From contig CBDCUE010000019.1 in NCBI GenBank assembly GCA_965222515.1, positions 62,001-126,000 of the forward strand: a DNA stretch of 64,000 nucleotides, given 5' to 3'. Of the stretch, positions 43,507 to 51,428 are shown one piece after another. The notes beneath the pieces were generated by a model. It searched no databases and had not been told where the DNA came from. It saw only the letters and a program-made list of their open reading frames with translations. A program made the translations under genes and the position numbers. Source of the DNA: CBDCUE01 sp965222515 (GTDB lineage: Bacteria > Pseudomonadota > Alphaproteobacteria > Rickettsiales > JABIRX01). Numbering within the stretch: the first letter of the stretch is position 1; each line of letters opens with the position of its first letter.

Positions 43507-43735
43507 TAGTAGCTTTTCTAATCTGACACTTAAGATTTTCTATTCCATAATATAAATGTTCTTGCTGTTTTTTGCACAAATTTCTTTAAAAATTCCTATT
43601 TCTAATAGATTATTTTAAAATAATAAAATTATCAACTTCTATTATGTTTAAATTTATTTTAATAGATCTTTTATATAAAATTCCTTTTATTATTTTATTC
43701 TCAAATTATCATTTTTTACCCATACTCACTTACTG

Positions 43736-44239
43736 CTATTTTGTCCAACCTATACAATCCAATATCTCTCCTGTATTTATGTCTATTAAATAATTAAAAC
43801 CATTCTGTAATCCCGCACTAAATTCACATTTTGATAAATCTAAATTAGGCTCATCTATCTCTATTTCATGTTTATCTACCATTATTTCATATTCCTTAAT
43901 AACTTTTCCATTTTCTTTTATTTCAATACCCATTCCTACATATACACTTTTCACTTTATACCCCTTATGATTATATTCTGCTACTTGCCATAATAATTTT
44001 CCTGTCTGTTTGCTGTAGCAAAAGAGATTTTCTCTTACTCGTTCTTCAGGAGTGGCTTCTCTTGGCAGAAGTTCCCTTCCTGCTATTTTTTCTCTTTCAT
44101 GAAAAGCTAAATTTAATGGATTAACTAAAAAGATTATTCTATCGGGTAATTCTATATATGATTTTATAGCAGTTTTAAAATCTACTTTAAATTTACCAAA
44201 CTTTGCTATACTTCTATTTTTATTTAATTTGATGCTCAT
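43736..44239 (-). CDS. Immunity-like protein, array unit 9, type S
   Basis: 167 residues, starts MSIKLNKNRSIAKFGKFKVD. The core has PDRIIFLVNPLNLAFHEREK, NLFCYSKQTGKLLWQVAEYN and, at the end, YLIDINTGEILDCIGWTK. The pattern of a predicted beta-rich domain with a FxxxTGKLLWQ strand is seen in immunity proteins beside polymorphic toxins, as I recall. Variable block 1 is AGRELLPREATPEERVREN and block 2 is GIEIKENGKVIKEYEIMVDK. It follows toxin tail 44247-44426. No signal peptide, so likely cytoplasmic. Confidence 0.7.
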   Translation of the reverse strand: MSIKLNKNRSIAKFGKFKVDFKTAIKSYIELPDRIIFLVNPLNLAFHEREKIAGRELLPREATPEERVRENLFCYSKQTGKLLWQVAEYNHKGYKVKSVYVGMGIEIKENGKVIKEYEIMVDKHEIEIDEPNLDLSKCEFSAGLQNGFNYLIDINTGEILDCIGWTK

Positions 44240-44246
44240 ATAATTT

Positions 44247-44426
44247 TTATTGTAAAGGTTTTATATTTAAATACCATTTAGGTTTTATTTCGTCCAATAT
44301 CTCTGTCTGTAGTCCTTCTCCTTGCCCAAAACTATTACTCCCTGCTCTTCCTGTTCTTATCTCTCTATTTTTAGGCAATTCTACATCCGTTACCCATAAT
44401 ATAAATGTTCTTGCTGTTTTTTGCAC
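44247..44426 (-). pseudogene. Toxin tail fragment, array unit 9
   Basis: A 59-codon GTG-started frame containing TDVELPKNREIRTGRAGSNS, FGQGEGLQTEIL and the variable end DEIKPKWYLNIKPLQ. It is the 3' end of a polymorphic toxin whose front is missing. Confidence 0.7.
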
Positions 44427-44584
44427 AAATTTCTTTAAAAATTCCTATTTCTAATAGATTATTTTAAAATAATGAAATTATCAACTTCTATTATGTTTAA
44501 ATTTATTTTAATAGATCTTTTATATAAAATTCCTTTTATTATTTTATCCTCAAATTATCATTTTTTACCCATACTCACTTACTG

Positions 44585-45073
44585 CTATTTTGTCCAACCT
44601 ATACAATCCAATATCTCTCCTGTATCTATGTCTATTAAATAATTAAAACCATTCTGTAATCCCGCACTAAATTCACATTTTGATAAATCTAAATTAGGCT
44701 CATCTATCTCTATTTCATGTTTATCTACCATTATTTCATATTCCTTAATAACTTTTCCATTTTCTTTTATTTCAATACCCATTCCTACATATACACTATC
44801 TTCTTTATACCCCTTATGATTATATTCTGCTACTTGCCATAATAATTTTCCTGTCTGTTTGCTGTAGCAAAAGAGATTTTGACTTATTTCGTATAAATTA
44901 GTTGCATGATACCAATTTAATAAAATTATTATTCTATCTGGTAACTCTATTAAATATTTAATTTCATTAGGAGCTTTTATAACTAAATTATTATCTAATT
45001 CTATATTAGTATTTACAAAAGTCTCTTCCCCAGCAGATAAAATCTTCTTTGTTTTATGTAATTTATATCCCAT
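44585..45073 (-). CDS. Immunity-like protein, array unit 8, type G
   Basis: 162 residues with a different first half from type S: MGYKLHKTKKILSAGEETFV, then NLVIKAPNEIKYLIELPDRI and LNWYHATNLYEISQNLF. From CYSKQTGKLLWQVAEYNHKG on it is the same as its neighbours. Block 2 reads DSVYVGMGIEIKENGKVIKE. It is paired with a type-G toxin tail 2 bases upstream. Only units 6 and 8 have this type. Confidence 0.7.
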   Translation of the reverse strand: MGYKLHKTKKILSAGEETFVNTNIELDNNLVIKAPNEIKYLIELPDRIIILLNWYHATNLYEISQNLFCYSKQTGKLLWQVAEYNHKGYKEDSVYVGMGIEIKENGKVIKEYEIMVDKHEIEIDEPNLDLSKCEFSAGLQNGFNYLIDIDTGEILDCIGWTK

Positions 45074-45075
45074 TT

Positions 45076-45264
45076 TTATTTTATTTTAATTGTATTTTTA
45101 AACCAATTCGAATTAATGTCTTCTCTAGGTACCAATATCTCTGTCTGTAGTCCTTCTCCTTGTCCAAAACTATTACTCCCTGCTCTTCCTGTTCTTATCT
45201 CTGTATTTTTAGGCAATTTTACATCCATTACCCATAATATAAATGTTCTTGCTGTTTTTTGCAC
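45076..45264 (-). pseudogene. Toxin tail fragment, array unit 8, type G end
   Basis: 62 codons. It contains MDVKLPKNTEIRTGRAGSNS and FGQGEGLQTEIL like the other tails, but ends in LVPREDINSNWFKNTIKIK. This end occurs only upstream of the two type-G immunity genes. Confidence 0.7.
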
Positions 45265-45422
45265 AGATTTCTTTAAAAATTCCTATTTCTAATAGATTAT
45301 TTTAAAATAATAAAATTATCAACTTCTATTATGTTTAAATTTATTTTAATAGATCTTTTATATAAAATTCCTTTTATTATTTTATCCTCAAATTATCATT
45401 TTTTACCCATACTCACTTACTG

Positions 45423-45926
45423 CTATTTTGTCCAACCTATACAATCCAATATCTCTCCTGTATTTATGTCTATTAAATACTTAAAACCATTCTGTAATCC
45501 CGCAATAAATTCACATTTTGATAAATCTAAATTAGGCTCATCTATCTCTATTTCATCTTTATCTACCATTATTGCATATCTCTTCACAACTTTTCCATTT
45601 TCTTTTATATAAAATCTCATTCCTACATATACACTTTTCACTTTATACCCCTTATGATTATATTCTGCTACTTGCCATAATAATTTTCCTGTCTGTTTGC
45701 TGTAGCAAAAGAGATTTTCTCTTACTCGTTCTTCAGGAGTGGCTTCCTCTGGCATAAGTTCCCTTCCTGCTATTTTTTCTCTTTCATGAAAAGCTAAATT
45801 TAATGGATTAACTAAAAAAAATATTCTATCAGGTAATGCTATATATGATCTTATAGCAGTTTTAAAATCTACTTTAAATTTACCAAACTTTGCTATACTT
45901 CTATTTTTATTTAATTTGATGCTCAT
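45423..45926 (-). CDS. Immunity-like protein, array unit 7, type S
   Basis: 167 residues. Block 1 is VNPLNLAFHEREKIAGRELM followed by PEEATPEERVREN. Block 2 is the alternative MRFYIKENGKVVKRYAIMVD with KDEIEIDEPNL, and the later part has CEFIAGLQNGFKYLI. The remainder matches the other type-S members. It combines the first block of units 9 and 3 with the second block of units 5 and 2, which suggests recombination between units. Confidence 0.7.
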   Translation of the reverse strand: MSIKLNKNRSIAKFGKFKVDFKTAIRSYIALPDRIFFLVNPLNLAFHEREKIAGRELMPEEATPEERVRENLFCYSKQTGKLLWQVAEYNHKGYKVKSVYVGMRFYIKENGKVVKRYAIMVDKDEIEIDEPNLDLSKCEFIAGLQNGFKYLIDINTGEILDCIGWTK

Positions 45927-45933
45927 ATAATTT

Positions 45934-46113
45934 TTATTGTAAAGGTTTTATATTTAAATACCATTTAGATTCTATTTTTTGCAATATCTCTGTCTGTAGT
46001 CCTTCTCCTTGCCCAAAACTATTACTCCCTGCTCTTCCTGTTCTTATATCTCTATTTTTAGGCAATTTTACATCCGTTACCCATAATATAAATGTTCTTG
46101 CTGTTTTTTGCAC
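45934..46113 (-). pseudogene. Toxin tail fragment, array unit 7
   Basis: 59-codon frame with the shared GRAGSNSFGQGEGLQTEIL and the end QKIESKWYLNIKPLQ. It stops 7 bases before the unit 7 immunity start. Confidence 0.65.
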
Positions 46114-46271
46114 AGATTTCTTTAAAAATTCCTATTTCTAATAGATTATTTTAAAATAATAAAATTATCAACTTCTATTATGTTTAAATTTATTTTAATA
46201 GATCTTTTATATAAAATTCCTTTTATTATTTTATCCTCAAATTATCATTTTTTACCCATACTCACTTACTG

Positions 46272-46760
46272 CTATTTTGTCCAACCTATACAATCCAATA
46301 TCTCTCCTGTATTTATGTCTATTAAATACTCAAAACCATTCTGTAATCCCGCACTAAATTCACATTTTGATAAATCTAAATTAGGCTTATCTATCTCTAT
46401 TTCATGTTTATCTACCATTATTGCATATCTCTTCACAACTTTTCCATTTTCTTTTATTTCAATAGCCATTCCTACATATACACTTTTCACTTTATACCCC
46501 TTATGATTATATTCTGCTACTTGCCATAATAATTTTCCTGTCTGTTTGCTGTAGCAAAAGAGATTTTGACTTATTTCGTATAAATTAGTTGCATGATACC
46601 AATTTAATAAAATTATTATTCTATCTGGTAACTCTATTAAATATTTAATTTCATTAGGAGCTTTTATAACTAAATTATTATCTAATTCTATATTAGTATT
46701 TACAAAAGTCTCTTCCCCAGCAGATAAAATCTTCTTTGTTTTATGTAATTTATATCCCAT
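46272..46760 (-). CDS. Immunity-like protein, array unit 6, type G
   Basis: 162 residues. The first half is the same as unit 8 (MGYKLHKTKKILSAGEETFV). Block 2 differs: VKSVYVGMAIEIKENGKVVK, then RYAIMVDKHEIEIDKPNLDL. A lysine replaces the glutamate of the EIDEPNL motif, as in units 1 and 3. Paired with a type-G toxin tail. Confidence 0.7.
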   Translation of the reverse strand: MGYKLHKTKKILSAGEETFVNTNIELDNNLVIKAPNEIKYLIELPDRIIILLNWYHATNLYEISQNLFCYSKQTGKLLWQVAEYNHKGYKVKSVYVGMAIEIKENGKVVKRYAIMVDKHEIEIDKPNLDLSKCEFSAGLQNGFEYLIDINTGEILDCIGWTK

Positions 46761-46762
46761 TT

Positions 46763-46951
46763 TTATTTTATTTTAATTGTATTTTTAAACCAATTCGAAT
46801 TAATGTCTTCTCTAGGTACTAATATCTCTGTCTGTAGTCCTTCTCCTTGTCCAAAACTATTACTCCCTGCTCTTCCTGTTCTTATCTCTCTATTTTTAGG
46901 CAATTTTACATCCGTTACCCATAATATAAATGTTCTTGCTGTTTTTTGCAC
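46763..46951 (-). pseudogene. Toxin tail fragment, array unit 6, type G end
   Basis: 62 codons. It starts MQKTARTFILWVTDVKLPKN and ends LVPREDINSNWFKNTIKIK, the same variable end as unit 8. Confidence 0.7.
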
Positions 46952-47109
46952 AGATTTCTTTAAAAATTCCTATTTCTAATAGATTATTTTAAAATAATAA
47001 AATTATCAACTTCTATTATGTTTAAATTTATTTTAATAGATCTTTTATATAAAATTCCTTTTATTATTTTATCCTCAAATTATCATTTTTTACCCATACT
47101 CACTTACTG

Positions 47110-47607
47110 CTATTTTGTCCAACCTATACAATCCAATATCTCTCCTGTATTTATGTCTATTAAATACTTAAAACCATTCTGTAATCCCGCAATAAATTCA
47201 CATTTTGATAAATCTAAATTAGGCTCATCTATCTCTATTTCATCTTTATCTACCATTATTGCATATCTCTTCACAACTTTTCCATTTTCTTTTATATAAA
47301 ATCTCATTCCTACATATACACTTTTCACTTTATACCCCTTATGATTATATTCTGCTACTTGCCATAATAATTTTCCTGTCTGTTTGCTGTAGCAAAAGAG
47401 ATTTTGATCTACTTCTTCTTCAGGAGTGGCATCTCTTGGTAAAATATTTTCTATTTTTTCTCTTGCATAAAAAGCTAAATTTAACCAATTAACTAAAAAA
47501 AATATTCTATCGGGTAATTCTATATAAGATAATATTCTACTTTTAAAATCTACCTTAAATTTACCAAACTTTGCTATACTTCTATTTTTATTTAATTTGA
47601 TGCTCAT
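47110..47607 (-). CDS. Immunity-like protein, array unit 5, type S
   Basis: 165 residues. Block 1 is the variant VNWLNLAFYAREKIENILPR with DATPEEEVDQN, and block 2 is MRFYIKENGKVVKRYAIMVD. An early difference is SRILSYIELPDRIFFLV in place of TAIRSYIALPDRIIFLV. It is most like unit 2. Confidence 0.7.
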   Translation of the reverse strand: MSIKLNKNRSIAKFGKFKVDFKSRILSYIELPDRIFFLVNWLNLAFYAREKIENILPRDATPEEEVDQNLFCYSKQTGKLLWQVAEYNHKGYKVKSVYVGMRFYIKENGKVVKRYAIMVDKDEIEIDEPNLDLSKCEFIAGLQNGFKYLIDINTGEILDCIGWTK

Positions 47608-47614
47608 ATAATTT

Positions 47615-47794
47615 TTATTGTAAAGGTTTTATATTTAAATACCATTCAGGTTGTTTTGTGCTCAATATCTCTGTCTGTAGTCCTTCTCCTTGTCCAAAAC
47701 TATTACTCCCTGCTCTTCCTGTTCTTATCTCTGTATTTTTAGGCAATTCTACATCCGTTACCCATAATATAAATGTTCTTGCTGTTTTTTGCAC
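47615..47794 (-). pseudogene. Toxin tail fragment, array unit 5
   Basis: 59-codon frame with the common GRAGSNSFGQGEGLQTEIL and the most divergent WYLN-type end, STKQPEWYLNIKPLQ. It precedes the unit 5 immunity gene. Confidence 0.65.
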
Positions 47795-47952
47795 AAATTT
47801 CTTTAAAAATTCCTATTTCTAATAGATTATTTTAAAATAATAAAATTATCAACTTCTATTATGTTTAAATTTATTTTAATAGATCTTTTATATAAAATTC
47901 CTTTTATTATTTTATCCTCAAATTATCATTTTTTACCCATACTCACTTACTG

Positions 47953-48450
47953 CTATTTTGTCCAACCTATACAATCCAATATCTCTCCTGTATCTATGTC
48001 TATTAAATAATTAAAACCATTCTGTAATCCCGCACTAAATTCACATTTTGATAAATCTAAATTAGGCTCATCTATCTCTATTTCATGTTTATCTACCATT
48101 ATTTCATATTCCTTAATAACTTTTCCATTTTCTTTTATTTCAATACCCATTCCTACATATACACTTTTCACTTTATACCCCTTATGATTATATTCTGCTA
48201 CTTGCCATAATAATTTTCCTGTCTGTTTGCTGTAGCAAAAGAGATTTTCTCTTACTCGTTCTTCAGGAGTGGCATCTCTTGGTGAAATATTTTCTATTTT
48301 CTTTCTTGCATAATAAGCTAAATTTAATGGACTAACTAAAAAGATTATTCTATCAGGTAATGCTATATATGATCTTATAGCAGTTTTAAAATCTACCTTA
48401 AATTTACCAAACTTTGCTATACTTCTATTTTTATTTAATTTGATGCTCAT
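47953..48450 (-). CDS. Immunity-like protein, array unit 4, type S
   Basis: 165 residues. Block 1 is VSPLNLAYYARKKIENISPR with DATPEERVREN, and block 2 is MGIEIKENGKVIKEYEIMVD. It therefore pairs the first block of unit 1 with the second block of unit 9, another sign of block exchange. Confidence 0.7.
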   Translation of the reverse strand: MSIKLNKNRSIAKFGKFKVDFKTAIRSYIALPDRIIFLVSPLNLAYYARKKIENISPRDATPEERVRENLFCYSKQTGKLLWQVAEYNHKGYKVKSVYVGMGIEIKENGKVIKEYEIMVDKHEIEIDEPNLDLSKCEFSAGLQNGFNYLIDIDTGEILDCIGWTK

Positions 48451-48457
48451 ATAATTT

Positions 48458-48639
48458 TTATTGTAAAGGTTTTGTATTTAAATACCATTTAGATTCTATT
48501 TTTTGCAATATCTCTGTCTGTAGTCCTTCTCCTTGTCCAAAACTATTACTCCCTGCTCTTCCTGTTCTTATATCTCTATATTTTTAGGCAATTCTACATC
48601 CGTTACCCATAATATAAATGTTCTTGCTGTTTTTTGCAC
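48458..48639 (-). pseudogene. Toxin tail fragment, array unit 4, frameshifted
   Basis: Same as the other tails with the end QKIESKWYLNTKPLQ, but a two-base insertion near 48580 (TCTCTATATTTTT in place of TCTCTATTTTT) breaks the frame. This suggests the tails are not under selection as separate proteins. Confidence 0.65.
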
Positions 48640-48797
48640 AAATTTCTTTAAAAATTCCTATTTCTAATAGATTATTTTAAAATAATAAAATTATCAACTT
48701 CTATTATGTTTAAATTTATTTTAATAGATCTTTTATATAAAATTCCTTTTATTATTTTATCCTCAAATTATCATTTTTTACCCATACTCACTTACTG

Positions 48798-49301
48798 CTA
48801 TTTTGTCCAACCTATACAATCCAATATCTCTCCTGTATTTATGTCTATTAAATACTCAAAACCATTCTGTAATCCCGCACTAAATTCACATTTTGATAAA
48901 TCTAAATTAGGCTTATCTATCTCTATTTCATGTTTATCTACCATTATTGCATATCTCTTCACAACTTTTCCATTTTCTTTTATTTCAATAGCCATTCCTA
49001 CATATACACTTTTCACTTTATACCCCTTATGATTATATTCTGCTACTTGCCATAATAATTTTCCTGTCTGTTTGCTGTAGCAAAAGAGATTTTCTCTTAC
49101 TCGTTCTTCAGGAGTGGCTTCCTCTGGCATAAGTTCCCTTCCTGCTATTTTTTCTCTTTCATGAAAAGCTAAATTTAATGGATTAACTAAAAAGATTATT
49201 CTATCAGGTAATGCTATATATGATCTTATAGCAGTTTTAAAATCTACCTTAAATTTACCAAACTTTGCTATACTTCTATTTTTATTTAATTTGATGCTCA
49301 T
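48798..49301 (-). CDS. Immunity-like protein, array unit 3, type S
   Basis: 167 residues. Block 1 is VNPLNLAFHEREKIAGRELM with PEEATPEERVREN, and block 2 is MAIEIKENGKVVKRYAIMVD with KHEIEIDKPNLDL. The second half is like unit 6, although unit 6 has a type-G first half. It thus shares parts with two different neighbours. Confidence 0.7.
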   Translation of the reverse strand: MSIKLNKNRSIAKFGKFKVDFKTAIRSYIALPDRIIFLVNPLNLAFHEREKIAGRELMPEEATPEERVRENLFCYSKQTGKLLWQVAEYNHKGYKVKSVYVGMAIEIKENGKVVKRYAIMVDKHEIEIDKPNLDLSKCEFSAGLQNGFEYLIDINTGEILDCIGWTK

Positions 49302-49308
49302 ATAATTT

Positions 49309-49488
49309 TTATTGTAAAGGTTTTGTATTTAAATACCATTTAGGTTCTATTTCTTGCAATATCTCTGTCTGTAGTCCTTCTCCTTGTCCAAAACTATTAC
49401 TCCCTGCTCTTCCTGTTCTTATCTCTGTATTTTTAGGCAATTTTACATCCGTTACCCATAATATAAATGTTCTTGCTGTTTTTTGCAC
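49309..49488 (-). pseudogene. Toxin tail fragment, array unit 3
   Basis: 59-codon frame with the end QEIEPKWYLNTKPLQ, shared with unit 2. Confidence 0.65.
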
Positions 49489-49646
49489 AGATTTCTTTAA
49501 AAATTCCTATTTCTAATAGATTATTTTAAAATAATAAAATTATCAACTTCTATTATGTTTAAATTTATTTTAATAGATCTTTTATATAAAATTCCTTTTA
49601 TTATTTTATCCTCAAATTATCATTTTTTACCCATACTCACTTACTG

Positions 49647-50144
49647 CTATTTTGTCCAACCTATACAATCCAATATCTCTCCTGTATTTATGTCTATTAA
49701 ATACTTAAAACCATTCTGTAATCCCGCAATAAATTCACATTTTGATAAATCTAAATTAGGCTCATCTATCTCTATTTCATCTTTATCTACCATTATTGCA
49801 TATCTCTTCACAACTTTTCCATTTTCTTTTATATAAAATCTCATTCCTACATATACACTTTTCACTTTATACCCCTTATGATTATATTCTGCTACTTGCC
49901 ATAATAATTTTCCTGTCTGTTTGCTGTAGCAAAAGAGATTTTGATCTACTTCTTCTTCAGGAGTGGCATCGTCTGGTACAATATTTTCTATTTTTTCTCT
50001 TTCATGAAAAGCTAAATTTAACCAATTAACTAAAAAAAATATTCTATCAGGTAATTCTATATAAGATAATATTCTACTTTTAAAATCTACCTTAAATTTA
50101 CCAAACTTTGCTATACTTCTATTTTTATTTAATTTGATGCTCAT
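49647..50144 (-). CDS. Immunity-like protein, array unit 2, type S
   Basis: 165 residues. Block 1 is VNWLNLAFHEREKIENIVPD with DATPEEEVDQN, and block 2 is MRFYIKENGKVVKRYAIMVD. It is close to unit 5, with the FHEREK piece of units 3, 7 and 9 replacing FYAREK. Confidence 0.7.
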   Translation of the reverse strand: MSIKLNKNRSIAKFGKFKVDFKSRILSYIELPDRIFFLVNWLNLAFHEREKIENIVPDDATPEEEVDQNLFCYSKQTGKLLWQVAEYNHKGYKVKSVYVGMRFYIKENGKVVKRYAIMVDKDEIEIDEPNLDLSKCEFIAGLQNGFKYLIDINTGEILDCIGWTK

Positions 50145-50151
50145 ATAATTT

Positions 50152-50331
50152 TTATTGTAAAGGTTTTGTATTTAAATACCATTTAGGTTCTATTTCTTGC
50201 AATATCTCTGTCTGTAGTCCTTCTCCTTGTCCAAAACTATTACTCCCTGCTCTTCCTGTTCTTATCTCTCTATTTTTAGGCAATTTTACATCCGTTACCC
50301 ATAATATAAATGTTCTTGCTGTTTTTTGCAC
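50152..50331 (-). pseudogene. Toxin tail fragment, array unit 2
   Basis: 59-codon frame with the end QEIEPKWYLNTKPLQ. It is 7 bases ahead of the unit 2 immunity start. Confidence 0.65.
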
Positions 50332-50489
50332 AGATTTCTTTAAAAATTCCTATTTCTAATAGATTATTTTAAAATAATGAAATTATCAACTTCTATTATG
50401 TTTAAATTTATTTTAATAGATCTTTTATATAAAATTCCTTTTATTATTTTATCCTCAAATTATCATTTTTTACCCATACTCACTTACTG

Positions 50490-50987
50490 CTATTTTGTCC
50501 AACCTATACAATCCAATATCTCTCCTGTATCTATGTCTATTAAATACTCAAAACCATTCTGTAATCCCGCACTAAATTCACATTTTGATAAATCTAAATT
50601 AGGCTTATCTATCTCTATTTCATCTTTATCTACCATTATTGCATATCTCTTCACAACTTTTCCATTTTCTTTTATTTCAATAGCCATTCCTACATATACA
50701 CTATCTTCTTTATACCCCTTATGATTATATTCTGCTACTTGCCATAATAATTTTCCTGTCTGTTTGCTGTAGCAAAAGAGATTTTGATCTACTTCTTCTT
50801 CAGGAGTGGCATCTCTTGGTAAAATATTTTCTATTTTCTTTCTTGCATAATAAGCTAAATTTAATGGACTAACTAAAAAGATTATTCTATCAGGTAATGC
50901 TATATATGATCTTATAGCAGTTTTAAAATCTACCTTAAATTTACCAAACTTTGCTATACTTCTATTTTTATTTAATTTGATGCTCAT
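50490..50987 (-). CDS. Immunity-like protein, array unit 1, type S (nearest cdiA)
   Basis: 165 residues. Block 1 is VSPLNLAYYARKKIENILPR with DATPEEEVDQN. Block 2 is EDSVYVGMAIEIKENGKVVK, then RYAIMVDKDEIEIDKPNLDL. It is the cdiA-proximal member and is preceded by the longest toxin fragment (50995-51264), so it is the best candidate for the original cognate partner of that toxin. Confidence 0.72.
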   Translation of the reverse strand: MSIKLNKNRSIAKFGKFKVDFKTAIRSYIALPDRIIFLVSPLNLAYYARKKIENILPRDATPEEEVDQNLFCYSKQTGKLLWQVAEYNHKGYKEDSVYVGMAIEIKENGKVVKRYAIMVDKDEIEIDKPNLDLSKCEFSAGLQNGFEYLIDIDTGEILDCIGWTK

Positions 50988-50994
50988 ATAATTT

Positions 50995-51264
50995 TTATTG
51001 TAAAGGTTTTGTATTTAAATACCATTTAGGTTCTATTTTGTCCAATATCTCTGTCTGTAGTCCTTCTCCTTGTCCAAAACTATTACTCCCTGCTCTTCCT
51101 GTTCTTATCTCTGTATTTTTAGGCAATTCTACATCCGTTATATATCTTGGAACCTCAGGTAATGCAAACTTATCTTTTATCTGCTTTGGACTCAATCCTT
51201 CTATCTCACTTCTTTTCATTATCCAGTCTCCTTCTATGTTATTTTTCTCTTTTTTTCTATGCAC
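50995..51264 (-). pseudogene. Longest orphan toxin fragment, array unit 1
   Basis: 89 codons, with a possible internal start MKRSEIEGLSPKQ behind a GGAG. It contains IEGLSPKQIKDKFALPEVPR, ITDVELPKNTEIRTGRAGSN, FGQGEGLQTEIL and the end DKIEPKWYLNTKPLQ. The pattern GLSPxQIxxKFALP...TxIRxGxAG...GQGxGxQxE resembles a C-terminal toxin domain of CdiA/MafB-like polymorphic toxins, from memory. The upstream part of that toxin is missing, consistent with a displaced old tip of cdiA. Confidence 0.7.
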
Positions 51265-51266
51265 CC

Positions 51267-51428
51267 TTACATAAGATTTAAATCTTCCAAAAAAATAAAT
51301 ATTTCTTTTTTTGTGAATAGTATTCTTTCCTTATAATCTATATAGTTTATAATATAATTTATATTAATTTTATTATTATTGTTTTTTATAGCTTTTAATA
51401 TGAGCTTTTTAATTAAGTTATTATTCAT
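51267..51428 (-). CDS. 53-residue ORF coupled to the cdiA stop, candidate immunity
   Basis: ATG at 51428 shares one base with the cdiA stop (TAATG), a typical coupling junction. The peptide starts MNNNLIKKLILKAIKNNNNK and ends KKEIFIFLEDLNLM, predicted helical and basic, with no signal peptide. By position it is the cognate cdiI of the present CdiA tip, but it is very short for an immunity protein and could be a truncated one. The orphan toxin fragment of unit 1 starts 3 bases after it. Confidence 0.5.
   Translation of the reverse strand: MNNNLIKKLILKAIKNNNNKININYIINYIDYKERILFTKKEIFIFLEDLNLM

Larger units (their letters stand above)
43547..51140 (-). repeat. Tandem array of nine ~843-base toxin-tail/immunity units
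   Basis: Nine consecutive units of 838-849 bases. Each has a short toxin-end ORF, a 7-base (or 2-base) gap, an immunity-like ORF and a ~160-base spacer. Spacers are almost identical throughout. The side away from cdiA ends in a tenth, cut unit whose homology stops near 43547. On the cdiA side homology stops near 51140, where the first unit continues into a longer toxin fragment. Differences between units are concentrated in the toxin's last ~18 residues and in two blocks of the immunity protein. Confidence 0.92.

Noticed and set aside
45331..50724. Plus-strand frames starting MFKFILIDLLYKIPF in each array unit.
   Set aside because: They lie opposite the immunity genes and their spacers, repeat only because the units repeat, and have no supporting context.
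43547..51140. The regular repeats could suggest a CRISPR-like or satellite array.
   Set aside because: Units are ~843 bases and contain open frames with conserved protein sequence. There are no short direct repeats with unique spacers and no cas genes.
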